Source of the DNA: Tenacibaculum soleae
GTDB taxonomy: Bacteria; Bacteroidota; Bacteroidia; Flavobacteriales; Flavobacteriaceae
Direction of reading: 5' to 3'
Assembly (NCBI RefSeq): GCF_001693415.1
Contig: NZ_MAKX01000013.1
Span: forward strand, 124,001 to 188,000
DNA: 64,000 bases
This document shows, in pieces, positions 33,465 through 42,664 of the stretch (positions are counted from its first letter, which is position 1; each line of letters opens with the position of its first letter). Made by a program: the position numbers and the translations under genes. The notes under the pieces were generated by a model. It ran no database searches. It saw only the letters and a program-made list of their open reading frames with translations, and was not told where the DNA came from.

Positions 33465-36113
33465 ATGGCACAAACAATCAATATTGCAGAATTAAAAATT
33501 GATAACAAAAAACTATTATCAACACTTTCTGTAACAAAAAAATCAATTCAAGAATTAACAGCGGAACAAAAAATTCTTAAAAATGCTGGTGAAGAAAATT
33601 CAAAGGAATTTATACAGAATGAAGCTAATTTAAAGAATTTAAAAAAAGAATATAATTCACAACAAAAAGTTCTTCAAGCTACAAGCAAAGCAAAAACAAA
33701 ACTTAATTCAGAACTTAAAAAGGAAATTAAAACACTTGATGCTGCTAAGGCAAATAATGCTGAATTAAGGCAAATAAGAAATCAATTAAATAGTGAAACA
33801 AAAGAAGGTGCAAAAGCAATTGAAGCACTTAATGCAAAGGTTGATGAAAACACAAAATACATTGAAGAAAATGTTGATGCGTTCGAAAATCAAAAAATGC
33901 AAATCGGTGATTATAAAAATCAGATAAAAGAAGCTGCAAACGAATTAAATCCATTGAACGGTGGAATGAGTGGATTTGTTGCTCGTTCAAAAGAAGCTGG
34001 TGGTACTGCTAATTTAATGAAATCTTCACTTGGAGGAATGGCAAAGGGATTTTTGGGTGTAACAAAAGCAAGTCTTGCATTTATTGCAACACCAGTTGGT
34101 GCAGTAATAGCAGCACTTGTTGTAGCCTTTACGCTAATTAAAAATGCAATGAATCGTTCAGAAGATTCAACAAATAAAATTAAAAAAGCATTTGCAGCGT
34201 TTAGTGGTATTACCAACAAACTATTAAAGATACTTGAACCACTTGGCGTATTCTTAATTGATGGACTTGTAAAGGGGTTTGAATTGGTTGAAAAGGGAAT
34301 TTATAAAGCACTTGATTCAATTGCAACTGGTCTTAATTACTTAGGATTTGACGAACAAGCAGCTAGTTTAAGAAACTTTAATAAGGAAATTGAACAAAGT
34401 GCAAAGGATTCAAAAAAACTTGCTGATGCTGAAGCAAATCTTCAAAAACAACAAAGAAAATCAGATAAAATCCAACTTGATTATCAAAAAAGAGCTGAAA
34501 AATTAAGACAAATAAGGGATGATGAAAGTAAATCAACAGCCGAACGTATAAAGGCAAATGAAGACCTTGGTTTGTTATTAAAAGAACAATCAAAAGAAGA
34601 ACTAAAAATTGCAAACTTAGCTTTACAAGTGGCTGATTTAAGAATAAGTAAAGAAGGTGAAACAACTGAAGCACTTGAAAAAAGAGGTGAAGCACTTACA
34701 AAGGTTGCAGAGATTCAAGAACGTATAACATCACAAGAATCTGAACAATTAACAAATCTTAATTCATTAAAAAAAGATGCTGCAACAAAACATAAAGAAC
34801 GAGTTGATAAAGCTATTGAAAAGCAACAAGAACAACTTGATAAATACATAGCGGAACAAGGGACAAGGGCAAGAACTCTAAAAGAACAATTAACCCTTGA
34901 ACAAGATGTATCAAAAAAGAAAATAGCAATCCTTGATGCTGAATTAAAAGCAAAGAATATTTCACAAGAAGCTTATGATGCACAAGTAATTGATATTAAA
35001 AATGGTCTTTTACAAAAGCAATCAGAACTTGCAGTTGAAAATGCACAAATTGAACTTGATAATTATATCCAATCAAATCAAAGCAAAATTGATAATGATA
35101 AATATTTTTCTGATGAAAGTTTAAGAATTGAACAAGAACGTATTAATGCAATATCACAAAAACAAAAAGATTTTGCAAAAAAACAACTTGATGAAGGTAT
35201 CATTAACCAAACTGATTATAATAAGGCAATTAATGATATTAATGAAAAAAACAGACTTGCTAATGAAGAAGTTGAAAACACCAGAAAGGAATCAAAAAAA
35301 GAAAAAGAAGCTGAAGACCTTGCAAATCAATTAATACTTGATGAAGAAAAATATACAAATGAGTTTGATTTACAATCAGCAAGACTTGAACAACAAAGAT
35401 TACAAGAAGTTGAAGCCGCTGAAAAATCTGGTGCTGATATTAACCTTATTAATAAGAAATACGCAAAGCAACAAAAGTTAATTGATGATGCAAAAAACAA
35501 GGCAAAACTTGATTCGGTTGCAAATACTCTTGGTGATGTATCTTCATTATTAGGTAAACATACCGCAGCTGGTAAAGCAGCTGGTATTGCACAAGCAACA
35601 ATTAATACATATCAAGGTGTTTCTGAAGTATGGAAAGCACCAGCAGTATTACCAGCACCACTTGATATTGCAAGTAAAATTGGAGCTTCAGCAATAGCAT
35701 TAAAAAGTGGTTTAACAGCAGTTAAAAAAATAACATCAACAAAGGTTGAAAAGAAAGCAAGAGGTGGTATTTTAAATGGTCTTTCACATTCACAAGGTGG
35801 TATTCCGATGACGGTTGACGGTGTTGGTGGTTATGAAGGTGAAGGTGGTGAAGCAATTATTAATAAGAAATCAACAGCAATGTATGCACCACTTTTATCA
35901 CAAATTAATGAAGCTGGTGGTGGCGTTAAATTCGCACAAGGTGGTATTATGGGCGCAAATAATAATGCACCAATATCATTTATTGATTATGATTTATTGG
36001 CAGTTAAGGTCGCACAAGCAAATAGAAATATACCAGCACCAATTGTAAGTGTATCAGAAATTAATTCAGTTAATAATAATGTAAGTGTAATTGAATCAAT
36101 AGCAACATTTTAA
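33465..36113 (+). CDS. Tail tape measure protein
   Basis: 882 aa, long helical coiled coils (about 1-170 and 330-700) with a hydrophobic central part (FIATPVGAVIAALVVAFTLI, about 205-225), and a late Gly-rich segment with GGILNGLSHSQGGIPMTVDG. This is the classic tape measure layout: coiled coil, membrane-compatible helices, C-terminal tail domain. At roughly 1.5 Angstrom per residue it predicts a tail of about 130 nm, which supports a siphovirus. Start at the second of two close ATGs, since the first is in another frame. Confidence 0.88.
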   Translation: MAQTINIAELKIDNKKLLSTLSVTKKSIQELTAEQKILKNAGEENSKEFIQNEANLKNLKKEYNSQQKVLQATSKAKTKLNSELKKEIKTLDAAKANNAELRQIRNQLNSETKEGAKAIEALNAKVDENTKYIEENVDAFENQKMQIGDYKNQIKEAANELNPLNGGMSGFVARSKEAGGTANLMKSSLGGMAKGFLGVTKASLAFIATPVGAVIAALVVAFTLIKNAMNRSEDSTNKIKKAFAAFSGITNKLLKILEPLGVFLIDGLVKGFELVEKGIYKALDSIATGLNYLGFDEQAASLRNFNKEIEQSAKDSKKLADAEANLQKQQRKSDKIQLDYQKRAEKLRQIRDDESKSTAERIKANEDLGLLLKEQSKEELKIANLALQVADLRISKEGETTEALEKRGEALTKVAEIQERITSQESEQLTNLNSLKKDAATKHKERVDKAIEKQQEQLDKYIAEQGTRARTLKEQLTLEQDVSKKKIAILDAELKAKNISQEAYDAQVIDIKNGLLQKQSELAVENAQIELDNYIQSNQSKIDNDKYFSDESLRIEQERINAISQKQKDFAKKQLDEGIINQTDYNKAINDINEKNRLANEEVENTRKESKKEKEAEDLANQLILDEEKYTNEFDLQSARLEQQRLQEVEAAEKSGADINLINKKYAKQQKLIDDAKNKAKLDSVANTLGDVSSLLGKHTAAGKAAGIAQATINTYQGVSEVWKAPAVLPAPLDIASKIGASAIALKSGLTAVKKITSTKVEKKARGGILNGLSHSQGGIPMTVDGVGGYEGEGGEAIINKKSTAMYAPLLSQINEAGGGVKFAQGGIMGANNNAPISFIDYDLLAVKVAQANRNIPAPIVSVSEINSVNNNVSVIESIATF

Positions 36114-36171
36114 TCTTATAATTGATTTTTTCACTATCTTAGTTGTCTGTAATTAATTAAAAATCAAACAA

Positions 36172-37092
36172 ATGAGATTATCTATTTTTTTTATATTAAT
36201 ACTAATTAGTAATAGTTTTTATGCTCAAATCGAAAATGAACACGTAATAAAAGCTGCATCAATTCAAGATATTATTGAGCAAAATAAAGCATATAAATCT
36301 TTAGAAAAAGAATTTAATTCAGAATATAAAAAATTATCAAATTCATTAAAAAATTATGTGTCTGAAGAAGGGCAAGAAAAAAATGAAAGTGAAAAAAAAA
36401 TTAATGAATTAAAAAAGTTAGTAAATATTAAATTTAAAGAGATTAATGAAAAATATAATTTTAATGCTATTGAACTAGCTTTTTTTCCAGAACCAAAAGC
36501 TAATTCAAATACATTGAGTTTTAAAGATAGGGTTTATATTAATGATATGGGGATTGAAGCATACAAAGAAAACTTATCAGATGTTGTTGGTAAAATTATT
36601 ATGATTGATGATAAAGGTAAATCAACGATGCTTATTTCAGATTTTAAAAAAGATAAATTAAAAAGAGTTCAATTTATACCAAAAAATGGTGAAATTGAAA
36701 CTTTCAAGTATAAAAAAGGTGATGATACTAATTTGGGGTTATTTTTATCGGCTAATGTTAAATCAGAAGAAATTATTGAATACTCAACGTCAGATATTTC
36801 AAGATTAGTTATTTCAGATAAAGAAATTAATTTAACTAAACTTAAATTAAAACTAACAGAATTAGAAAAGAACTATAAAAATTGTACCTTTAAAATAATA
36901 TCTGGTGCAACTGTAACACAAATAACATCAAGGAAATTTATTAAAAAGGATAAAAAAATTAAAGCTTCTTCTTTTCCAGTTTTAGGTTCTGCATTTACTT
37001 TTGATAAACATTTTTATATTTCAACAGAAAATTATAAAAGAGTTTATAGAATAGGATTATCAACATTTAATGTTGATAGTAAAAGTATATAA
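36172..37092 (+). CDS. Secreted moron-like protein of the prophage
   Basis: 306 aa with a Bacteroidota signal peptide (MRLSIFFILILISNSFYAQ). The mature part begins with a coiled-coil region (about 25-90) and continues with a mixed alpha/beta domain. No catalytic motif recognised. It is a separate unit at the end of the late genes, with a terminator behind it, and encodes an exported product, which is unusual for a structural gene. A lysogenic conversion or superinfection-exclusion factor is the most natural guess; a secreted lysis factor is also possible. Confidence 0.6.
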   Translation: MRLSIFFILILISNSFYAQIENEHVIKAASIQDIIEQNKAYKSLEKEFNSEYKKLSNSLKNYVSEEGQEKNESEKKINELKKLVNIKFKEINEKYNFNAIELAFFPEPKANSNTLSFKDRVYINDMGIEAYKENLSDVVGKIIMIDDKGKSTMLISDFKKDKLKRVQFIPKNGEIETFKYKKGDDTNLGLFLSANVKSEEIIEYSTSDISRLVISDKEINLTKLKLKLTELEKNYKNCTFKIISGATVTQITSRKFIKKDKKIKASSFPVLGSAFTFDKHFYISTENYKRVYRIGLSTFNVDSKSI

Positions 37093-37110
37093 TATTAAAG
37101 ATAAATAATT

Positions 37111-37142
37111 AAACCCTCATATTAATTTATGAGGGGTTTTTT
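37111..37142 (+). terminator. Terminator after the secreted prophage protein gene
   Basis: AAACCCTCAT ... ATGAGGGGTTTTTT with a one-base bulge and a T run. Confidence 0.8.
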
Positions 37143-37156
37143 ATTATTTTTATATA

Positions 37157-37435
37157 ATGAGTTTATTGGTACAAACTAAAGTAATAATTGAAGATGTTCT
37201 TGAATGGGGTGAAAACTATTCAGATGAACAAGAAATATACATTGAAAAACAAATTAATTCTTTTAAATATAAACTTGAACAATATCTTCATTATAATATT
37301 AATGGTTATCATCAATTAAAACCAATATTTAATTATAATCCAAAGACCAATAAATTTAAACTAATTGAATGTGAAAGCCCTTTTAAATTTCAAGTTGAAA
37401 ATGCACTTAATACAGAATTAAAAAGATACACATAA
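37157..37435 (+). CDS. Small phage protein upstream of membrane peptide
   Basis: 92 aa, acidic helical N-terminus (TKVIIEDVLEWGENYSDEQE), no signal. It is coupled by a 1-base stop/start overlap to the 43-aa membrane peptide. Together they form the last phage unit before attR. Function unknown; the position next to attR is typical for lysis, exclusion or excision functions. Confidence 0.55.
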   Translation: MSLLVQTKVIIEDVLEWGENYSDEQEIYIEKQINSFKYKLEQYLHYNINGYHQLKPIFNYNPKTNKFKLIECESPFKFQVENALNTELKRYT

Positions 37436-37566
37436 TGTCAAAACACGATGCAAGATTTTGGTTGTTTTACACAAAGACTGGTAAAATTATTTTATTGATA
37501 TTTGCATTAATTACAATAATTTCAATAATACTTGAAAAAGTTTTTGGCATTGTTATTAATTTATAA
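37435..37566 (+). CDS. 43-aa single-span membrane peptide (holin-like candidate)
   Basis: MSKHDARFWLFYTKTGKIIL continues into a hydrophobic span (LLIFALITIISIILEKVFGIVI). ATG overlaps the TAA of the preceding gene by one base. Single-span small proteins near a phage end can be holins or toxin-like peptides. No classical holin gene is recognised elsewhere, so this and the 23164 product are the best candidates. Confidence 0.5.
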   Translation: MSKHDARFWLFYTKTGKIILLIFALITIISIILEKVFGIVINL

Positions 37567-37615
37567 AGGATATAAATAAGTAAAGAACTCTAGTAAACAT
37601 AGGGGTTGTGTAGTA

Positions 37616-37646
37616 CATATACAAGTGGGGTATATACATCAGTAAA
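37616..37646. other. attR: phage-host junction
   Basis: Phage arm CATATACAAGTGGGGT at 37616-37631, seven bases, then the core TCAGTAAA at 37639-37646, after which host aqpZ sequence resumes. The arm is the inverted partner of the attL arm at 7324-7339. Confidence 0.9.
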
Positions 37647-37779
37647 TCCAGCAAGATCTATGAGTCAAGCATTATTTGCAGGAGGAGATTATTTAACTCA
37701 ATCTTGGTTGTTTTGGATTGCACCAATTTCAGGAGCTATTGTAGGAGGTTTTATTCACAAAACTTTATTTGAAAAATAA
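37639..37779 (+). pseudogene. aqpZ: Aquaporin Z, 3' part, separated by the prophage
   Basis: Encodes S-V-N-P-A-R-S-M-S-Q-A-L-F and continues to GGFIHKTLFEK and TAA. It holds the second NPA motif (NPAR) and the last membrane helix. No start codon precedes it in frame apart from an unlikely TTG, so it is not expressed as such. Phase matches the 5' part at the core: excision would recreate TNTSVNPARS without any change, giving a full AqpZ of about 230 aa. Confidence 0.95.
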
Positions 37780-37795
37780 TAGATTATAGTATAAC

Positions 37796-37837
37796 AAAAA
37801 AAGCCTCTAATAAAACGTTTTATTAGAGGCTTTTTTT
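37796..37837. terminator. Bidirectional terminator between aqpZ remnant and thrC
   Basis: AAAAAAAGCCTCTAATAAAA-CG-TTTTATTAGAGGCTTTTTTT, a 20-bp perfect stem with A and T tails. Confidence 0.93.
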
Positions 37838-39122
37838 AGGAGTTTAAAAACTGCTTTAATTCAAGGTAAGAATTAATTTTAATAGCTGTTTTTTCTTTAG
37901 TTATTACAGTTTTAATTTGTTTTGGAATAGCTAATTGAACATTTAAAGTATTTTCAACAATGTCTAAAAACTTAACAGGATGCGCAGTTTCTAAAAAGAC
38001 ACCTAAAAAATCTACTGTTGTTTTTTGATATTTTTTAATTCCTAAATATCCAACAGCTCCGTGAGGATCGGCAATATAATTGCTATTATTATAAATAGTT
38101 TTCATTGCCTTTCTGGTTTCATCATCAGTAAAAGAATATGATGAAAAAGCATTTTTTAGGTTATCTATATTGTTATTAAATAATTCTTGAATACGAATAA
38201 AATTACTTGGGTTACCAACATCCATGGCATTAGAAATGGTTTCTTTTGATGGTTTTGGATTATATTTACCGCTTTTTAAATAATTAGAAACCGTATCGTT
38301 TACATTCGTTGCAGCTACAAAATGTTTAATAGGCAAACCTAATTTTTGCGCCATAATACCTGCGCATATATTCCCGAAATTTCCACTTGGAACAGAAAAA
38401 ACAAGGTCTTTATGTTGTTTGTAAACCTGTTTGTAGGCAAAGAAAAAGTAAAACATTTGTGGCAACCAGCGGGCGATGTTGATAGAGTTTGCAGAGGTTA
38501 ATATGCGATTAATTCCATCATCTAAAAAAGCGGTTTTTACCATTTCTTGACAATCATCAAAAACACCATCTACTTCTAAAGCAGTAATGTTTTTGCCTAA
38601 AGTAGTTAGTTGTTTTTCTTGAATATCACTTACTTTTCCGCTTGGATATAAAATAACAACATCAATACCTTTAACACCTAAAAAGCCATCAGCAACTGCT
38701 CCTCCAGTATCTCCAGATGTAGCTACTAATACGGTTACTTTTTTGTCATTATTTTTATTAAAATAACCTAAACATCGTGCCATAAATCGGGCACCAACAT
38801 CTTTAAAAGCCATTGTAGGACCATGAAAAAGCTCTAAAGTAGCAATATTTTCTTCTATTGATACTAAAGGAAAATCGAAGGATAAAGTTTCTTCAATAAT
38901 TTGTTTTAATGTGTTTTTTGGAATTTCATCACCTACAAATTGTTTGATAACTTCGTAAGCTATTTCGTTGTTTGAGTATTGATCAATATTAGCAATAAAT
39001 TCTTTTGATAAAGGATTGATGTTTTCAGGAAAATACAATCCTCTATCGGGTGCTAACCCGTTAACTACGGCTTCTTGAAAACTTACGTTTGGCGATTTTT
39101 TATTAAGACTATAATAATTCAT
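37836..39122 (-). CDS. thrC: Threonine synthase
   Basis: PLP-dependent enzyme converting O-phosphohomoserine to threonine. 428 aa, usual for the E. coli-type enzyme. Visible motifs: the PLP lysine segment HGPTMAFKDVGARF (about 97-110), the phosphate loop ATSGDTGGAVADGF (about 134-147) and PSGNFGNICAG (about 245-255). It is the last gene of thrA-thrB-thrC and ends in the bidirectional terminator. It lies 40 bp downstream of thrB. Confidence 0.97.
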   Translation of the reverse strand: MNYYSLNKKSPNVSFQEAVVNGLAPDRGLYFPENINPLSKEFIANIDQYSNNEIAYEVIKQFVGDEIPKNTLKQIIEETLSFDFPLVSIEENIATLELFHGPTMAFKDVGARFMARCLGYFNKNNDKKVTVLVATSGDTGGAVADGFLGVKGIDVVILYPSGKVSDIQEKQLTTLGKNITALEVDGVFDDCQEMVKTAFLDDGINRILTSANSINIARWLPQMFYFFFAYKQVYKQHKDLVFSVPSGNFGNICAGIMAQKLGLPIKHFVAATNVNDTVSNYLKSGKYNPKPSKETISNAMDVGNPSNFIRIQELFNNNIDNLKNAFSSYSFTDDETRKAMKTIYNNSNYIADPHGAVGYLGIKKYQKTTVDFLGVFLETAHPVKFLDIVENTLNVQLAIPKQIKTVITKEKTAIKINSYLELKQFLNS

Positions 39123-39162
39123 TTTAGATTTTTTTATTTCTTTTGGTAAAAGGATGCAATTT

Positions 39163-40095
39163 TTAATTTGTAGCTATTATTTTTATTCCCTCTTGATTTA
39201 TGTTTGATGAAAATAATGTGAAATCTATATTTTTATCAGCATAAGCATTTTGTATCGCATCTTTTACTTTTACGACACTTTTATCACCATTACATAAAGC
39301 AAAAATAGTTGGGCCAGCACCAGAAATTCCGGCACCTAAAGCACCTGCTTTGATGGCTTCATTTTTTACTAAATCAAAATGCGGAATTAAATGTTTACGA
39401 GCTGGTTCAACAATAACATCTGTTAACGAATTACTTATTAATTGATAATCATTGGTGTATAAACCGCTTACCAATCCACCAACATTAGCCCATTGAGTAA
39501 TAGCACTTTTTAAAGGAACTTTGTTGGGTAAAACATCGCGAGCATCTTTTGTTTTTACTTCAATTTGTGGGTGAATGGCAACTAATTTTAAGTTATCGGG
39601 TACAGGCAATTTTATAATATCCAAAGGCTTATAACTTCTAATTAATACAAATCCGCCAAAAATAGCGGCAGCTACATTATCGGCAATTGGAGTACCGCAA
39701 GCAGCTTTTTCCCCTAGCATAGAAAATTTGGTTAATTCTAATAAAGAAAAAGGACTACCTAAAAGTTTATTTACACCAAAAGCTGCACCAGCCGAACTTG
39801 CAGCACTACTACCCAAACCACTTCCTGGAGAAAATCCTTTATGCATGGTTATTTCAATTCCAAAATTAACAGGATGTTGCTGTAACATAGCCAAAGCAAC
39901 AACTCCTGCCGCATTTATAGTTGGATCTAAACTTAATCCTTTAACCCCAGTAATTTGTGTTATTTTTACTCCTTTTTTTTCAGTTTTTGTAAAAGTCATT
40001 TCATCTCCCATATTTTCTACAGCAAAGCCCATAGAATCGAATCCGCAAGAAACGTTAGCAACAGTTGCAGGAGCAAATATTTTTATATAATTCAT
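39163..40095 (-). CDS. thrB: Homoserine kinase
   Basis: GHMP-family kinase that phosphorylates homoserine. 310 aa with the ATP-binding GHMP motif PGSGLGSSAASSAGAAFG (about 91-107) and the C-terminal AGALGAGISGAGPTIFALC glycine-rich segment. Normal length. Cotranscribed with thrA (17 bp apart) and thrC, and so under the thr leader control described upstream of thrA. Confidence 0.97.
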   Translation of the reverse strand: MNYIKIFAPATVANVSCGFDSMGFAVENMGDEMTFTKTEKKGVKITQITGVKGLSLDPTINAAGVVALAMLQQHPVNFGIEITMHKGFSPGSGLGSSAASSAGAAFGVNKLLGSPFSLLELTKFSMLGEKAACGTPIADNVAAAIFGGFVLIRSYKPLDIIKLPVPDNLKLVAIHPQIEVKTKDARDVLPNKVPLKSAITQWANVGGLVSGLYTNDYQLISNSLTDVIVEPARKHLIPHFDLVKNEAIKAGALGAGISGAGPTIFALCNGDKSVVKVKDAIQNAYADKNIDFTLFSSNINQEGIKIIATN

Positions 40096-40112
40096 TTTGT
40101 TACAATTAAAAA

Positions 40113-42554
40113 TTAATTATTACTTACTCTAATAACGTCTGCAAAAATCCCTGAAGCGGTAACATCTGCTCCCGCACCTGCACCTTTTATTAATAAAGGG
40201 TTTACAGGGTATCTATCAGTAAAAAATAACACAATATTATCGCTTCCTTCTAAATTATAGAAAGGGTGGTTTTCAGGAATATGTTGTAATCCGACTTTTG
40301 CTTTACCATCAGAAAAATCAGCAACGTACTTTAAACGACAATTTTTATTATTTGCTTCTTTGAAAAGTTGTTGGAAATTAGGCTCAAATTCAGTTAAACT
40401 TGTATAAAAATCTTCATTATTAGTAGTTTCTATGCTTTTTTCAGGTAAAAAAGCATTATTTTCAATATCAGATAACTCTAAATCATAACCGCTTTCACGG
40501 GCAAGAATTAATATTTTTCGAGCTACATCAACACCACTTAAATCAATTTTTGGGTCAGGTTCTGTGTATCCTTCATTTTGAGCTTGAGCAACAACATCGT
40601 GAAAAGTATTTGATGCATTAAAGTTATTAAAAACAAAATTTAAACTACCAGATAATACAGCTTGTATTTTTTGCACTCTATCACCAGAAGCAATCAAGTT
40701 TTTTAATGTATCAATAATAGGTAAACCTGCGCCAACATTGGTTTCAAATAAAAATGGCGCATTGTATTTTTTAGATACTTTTTTTAATGTTTTATAATTA
40801 TCTAAATTAGAAGCACAAGCTATTTTATTACAGGTAACTACTGCAATGTTGTTGCGTAAATAACTTTCGTATGTTTCAGATACTTTTAAGTTGGCTGTAT
40901 TGTCTATAAAAACAGCATTACGAAGGTTGTATGTTTTCGTTTTATTAAAAAAATCTTCTAAAATGGCAGGTTCTCCTTTTGCTAGTTTTTCCTTCCAACT
41001 ATTCAAATTAATACCATTTTCATCAAAAGTCATTTTTTTAGAATTAGACATTCCAATTACTCGAATGTTTAATTTTAAATGTTCTTTTAAGTATTCTTTT
41101 TGCTGCTGTATTTGCGCTAAAAATCGTTCACCAACATTACCTACACCGGTAATAAATAAGTTAAGTTGTTTTATTTTTTCTTCAAAAAATTGCTCATGTA
41201 AAGTGTTTAATCCTTTTTTAGCATCTTTACTATCAATAACTGCGGATATATTTTTTTGTGAAGCACCTTGGGCAATGGCTCTAATGTTTACATTATTTTT
41301 ACCTAAGGCACTAAACATTTGTCCGCTTAAACCTTGATGGTTTTTCATATTATCACCAACTAAAGCTAAAATTGAAAGTTCTTGTTCAATAATAACAGGT
41401 TTTATTTTACGACGTTCAATTTCAATTTCAAAAACAGTATTAATAGCTTTTGCAGCTTTTTCGGCATCTTCATCATAAACTCCCACACAAATTGAGTGTT
41501 CAGAAGAGGCTTGCGTGATTAAAACCACATTAATATCTTGATTAGAAAGTGTTTCAAACAAGCGTTTTGAAACTCCAGAAGCACCAATCATTCCGCTGCC
41601 TTCTATAGTTAAAAGTGTAATATCTTCGATATAGCTAATCCCTTTCACCAAATTTTTACTTTTAGCTTCTTTGGTAATTAATGTGCCAATATTTTCAGGT
41701 TCAAAAGTGTTTTTGATAACAATGGGAATTTCCTTTTCTAACACAGGTTGTATAGTAGGAGGGTAGATTACCTTTGCGCCAAAATGTGATAACTCCATAG
41801 CTTCTTGATATGAAATTTTTGGAATCGGAAATGCTTGTTTTACAATACTTGGATTGGCAGTATACATACCACTTACGTCTGTCCAAATTTGTAATTCATC
41901 AGCTTCTAAAGCAGCCGCATAAATTGCAGCTGTGTAATCAGAACCACCTCTGCCTAAGGTAGTAGTTAATTTGTTTTCTGATTTAGCTATAAACCCAGGT
42001 AAAACAACTACTTGATAGGTGTTTTGCTTAAAAAAGTCTTGACAATTTTTATTTGTAACTTCAAAATTAACTTGAGCTTTATTAAAAATAGCTGAAGTTG
42101 TAATTAACTCCCTACTATCTTTATAAGTTGCGTTTAATGTATTTTTTGCTATTTCAGAAATAATATATGAAGAAAGTAGCTCACCAAAACTACTTACCGT
42201 TGCCATTGTTTTAGGCGTAACTTCTTTTAACAAAAAACAACCTTCTAATAAGGTTTGTAATTCATTAAACAAATCATTTACTTTTTGATGTACTTTTGAT
42301 TGTTGATTTTTAGCAACTAAATCATCAATAACTCGAAAATGTAATTGTTTAACTTCATTAAATGATAAAAAATAACTTTTATCATTAGCTGCGGCTTTGT
42401 TTGCCGAAGCAATTAATTTGTTTGTTGTTTTACCAAAGGCTGAAACTACAACAATTATCTTTTTATTGTTACAATTGTTAGTTATTATTTGAACTACTTT
42501 ACTAATATTTGTACTGTTGGCTACCGATGAACCACCGAATTTTAAAACCTTCAT
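40113..42554 (-). CDS. thrA: Bifunctional aspartokinase / homoserine dehydrogenase
   Basis: 813 aa catalysing the first and third steps from aspartate to threonine. N-terminal aspartokinase: KFGGSSV at 4-10 and LGRGGSDYTA (about 200-209). Two ACT-type regulatory segments follow (about 310-450; IEGSGMIGASGVSKRLF, LVGDNMKNHQGLSGQMF). C-terminal homoserine dehydrogenase: NAD-binding FITGVGNVGERF (about 465-476) and the motif EGYTEPDPKIDLSGVDVARK. Architecture and length equal E. coli ThrA. Allosteric inhibition by threonine is known for this family; the leader peptide suggests expression control too. Confidence 0.97.
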   Translation of the reverse strand: MKVLKFGGSSVANSTNISKVVQIITNNCNNKKIIVVVSAFGKTTNKLIASANKAAANDKSYFLSFNEVKQLHFRVIDDLVAKNQQSKVHQKVNDLFNELQTLLEGCFLLKEVTPKTMATVSSFGELLSSYIISEIAKNTLNATYKDSRELITTSAIFNKAQVNFEVTNKNCQDFFKQNTYQVVVLPGFIAKSENKLTTTLGRGGSDYTAAIYAAALEADELQIWTDVSGMYTANPSIVKQAFPIPKISYQEAMELSHFGAKVIYPPTIQPVLEKEIPIVIKNTFEPENIGTLITKEAKSKNLVKGISYIEDITLLTIEGSGMIGASGVSKRLFETLSNQDINVVLITQASSEHSICVGVYDEDAEKAAKAINTVFEIEIERRKIKPVIIEQELSILALVGDNMKNHQGLSGQMFSALGKNNVNIRAIAQGASQKNISAVIDSKDAKKGLNTLHEQFFEEKIKQLNLFITGVGNVGERFLAQIQQQKEYLKEHLKLNIRVIGMSNSKKMTFDENGINLNSWKEKLAKGEPAILEDFFNKTKTYNLRNAVFIDNTANLKVSETYESYLRNNIAVVTCNKIACASNLDNYKTLKKVSKKYNAPFLFETNVGAGLPIIDTLKNLIASGDRVQKIQAVLSGSLNFVFNNFNASNTFHDVVAQAQNEGYTEPDPKIDLSGVDVARKILILARESGYDLELSDIENNAFLPEKSIETTNNEDFYTSLTEFEPNFQQLFKEANNKNCRLKYVADFSDGKAKVGLQHIPENHPFYNLEGSDNIVLFFTDRYPVNPLLIKGAGAGADVTASGIFADVIRVSNN

Positions 42555-42664
42555 TTTAAAAGGAATATGAAATAATTAATTATTTATTTTTTTAGGCTAT
42601 TTATCTGTTTTCAATTTTTTGAAAAAATAAATATATACAGGATGATATGTAGTAAAATAAACCC

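Larger units (their letters stand above)
7315..37646. mobile_element. Siphovirus-like prophage integrated in aqpZ by a large serine recombinase
   Basis: About 30.3 kb between two copies of TCAGTAAA (7315-7322 and 37639-37646) that split aqpZ. It contains a serine integrase next to attL, an early leftward block and a rightward late block: ClpP-like protease/scaffold, major capsid, portal, connector candidates, GH16 virion protein, lysozyme, both terminase subunits, tail completion candidates and a tape measure protein, which fit a non-contractile long-tailed phage. No DNA polymerase, primase or helicase is visible, so replication should rely on the host plus the initiator-like protein at 14775-15608. 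No classical cI-like repressor was recognised. All core structural genes appear intact, so the element may be inducible; that is inference. Confidence 0.97.

Noticed and set aside
37606..37779. Expressed short aquaporin fragment from a TTG at 37606
   Set aside because: No promoter or ATG is visible and the product would be a single helix; it is treated as the 3' part of the split gene.
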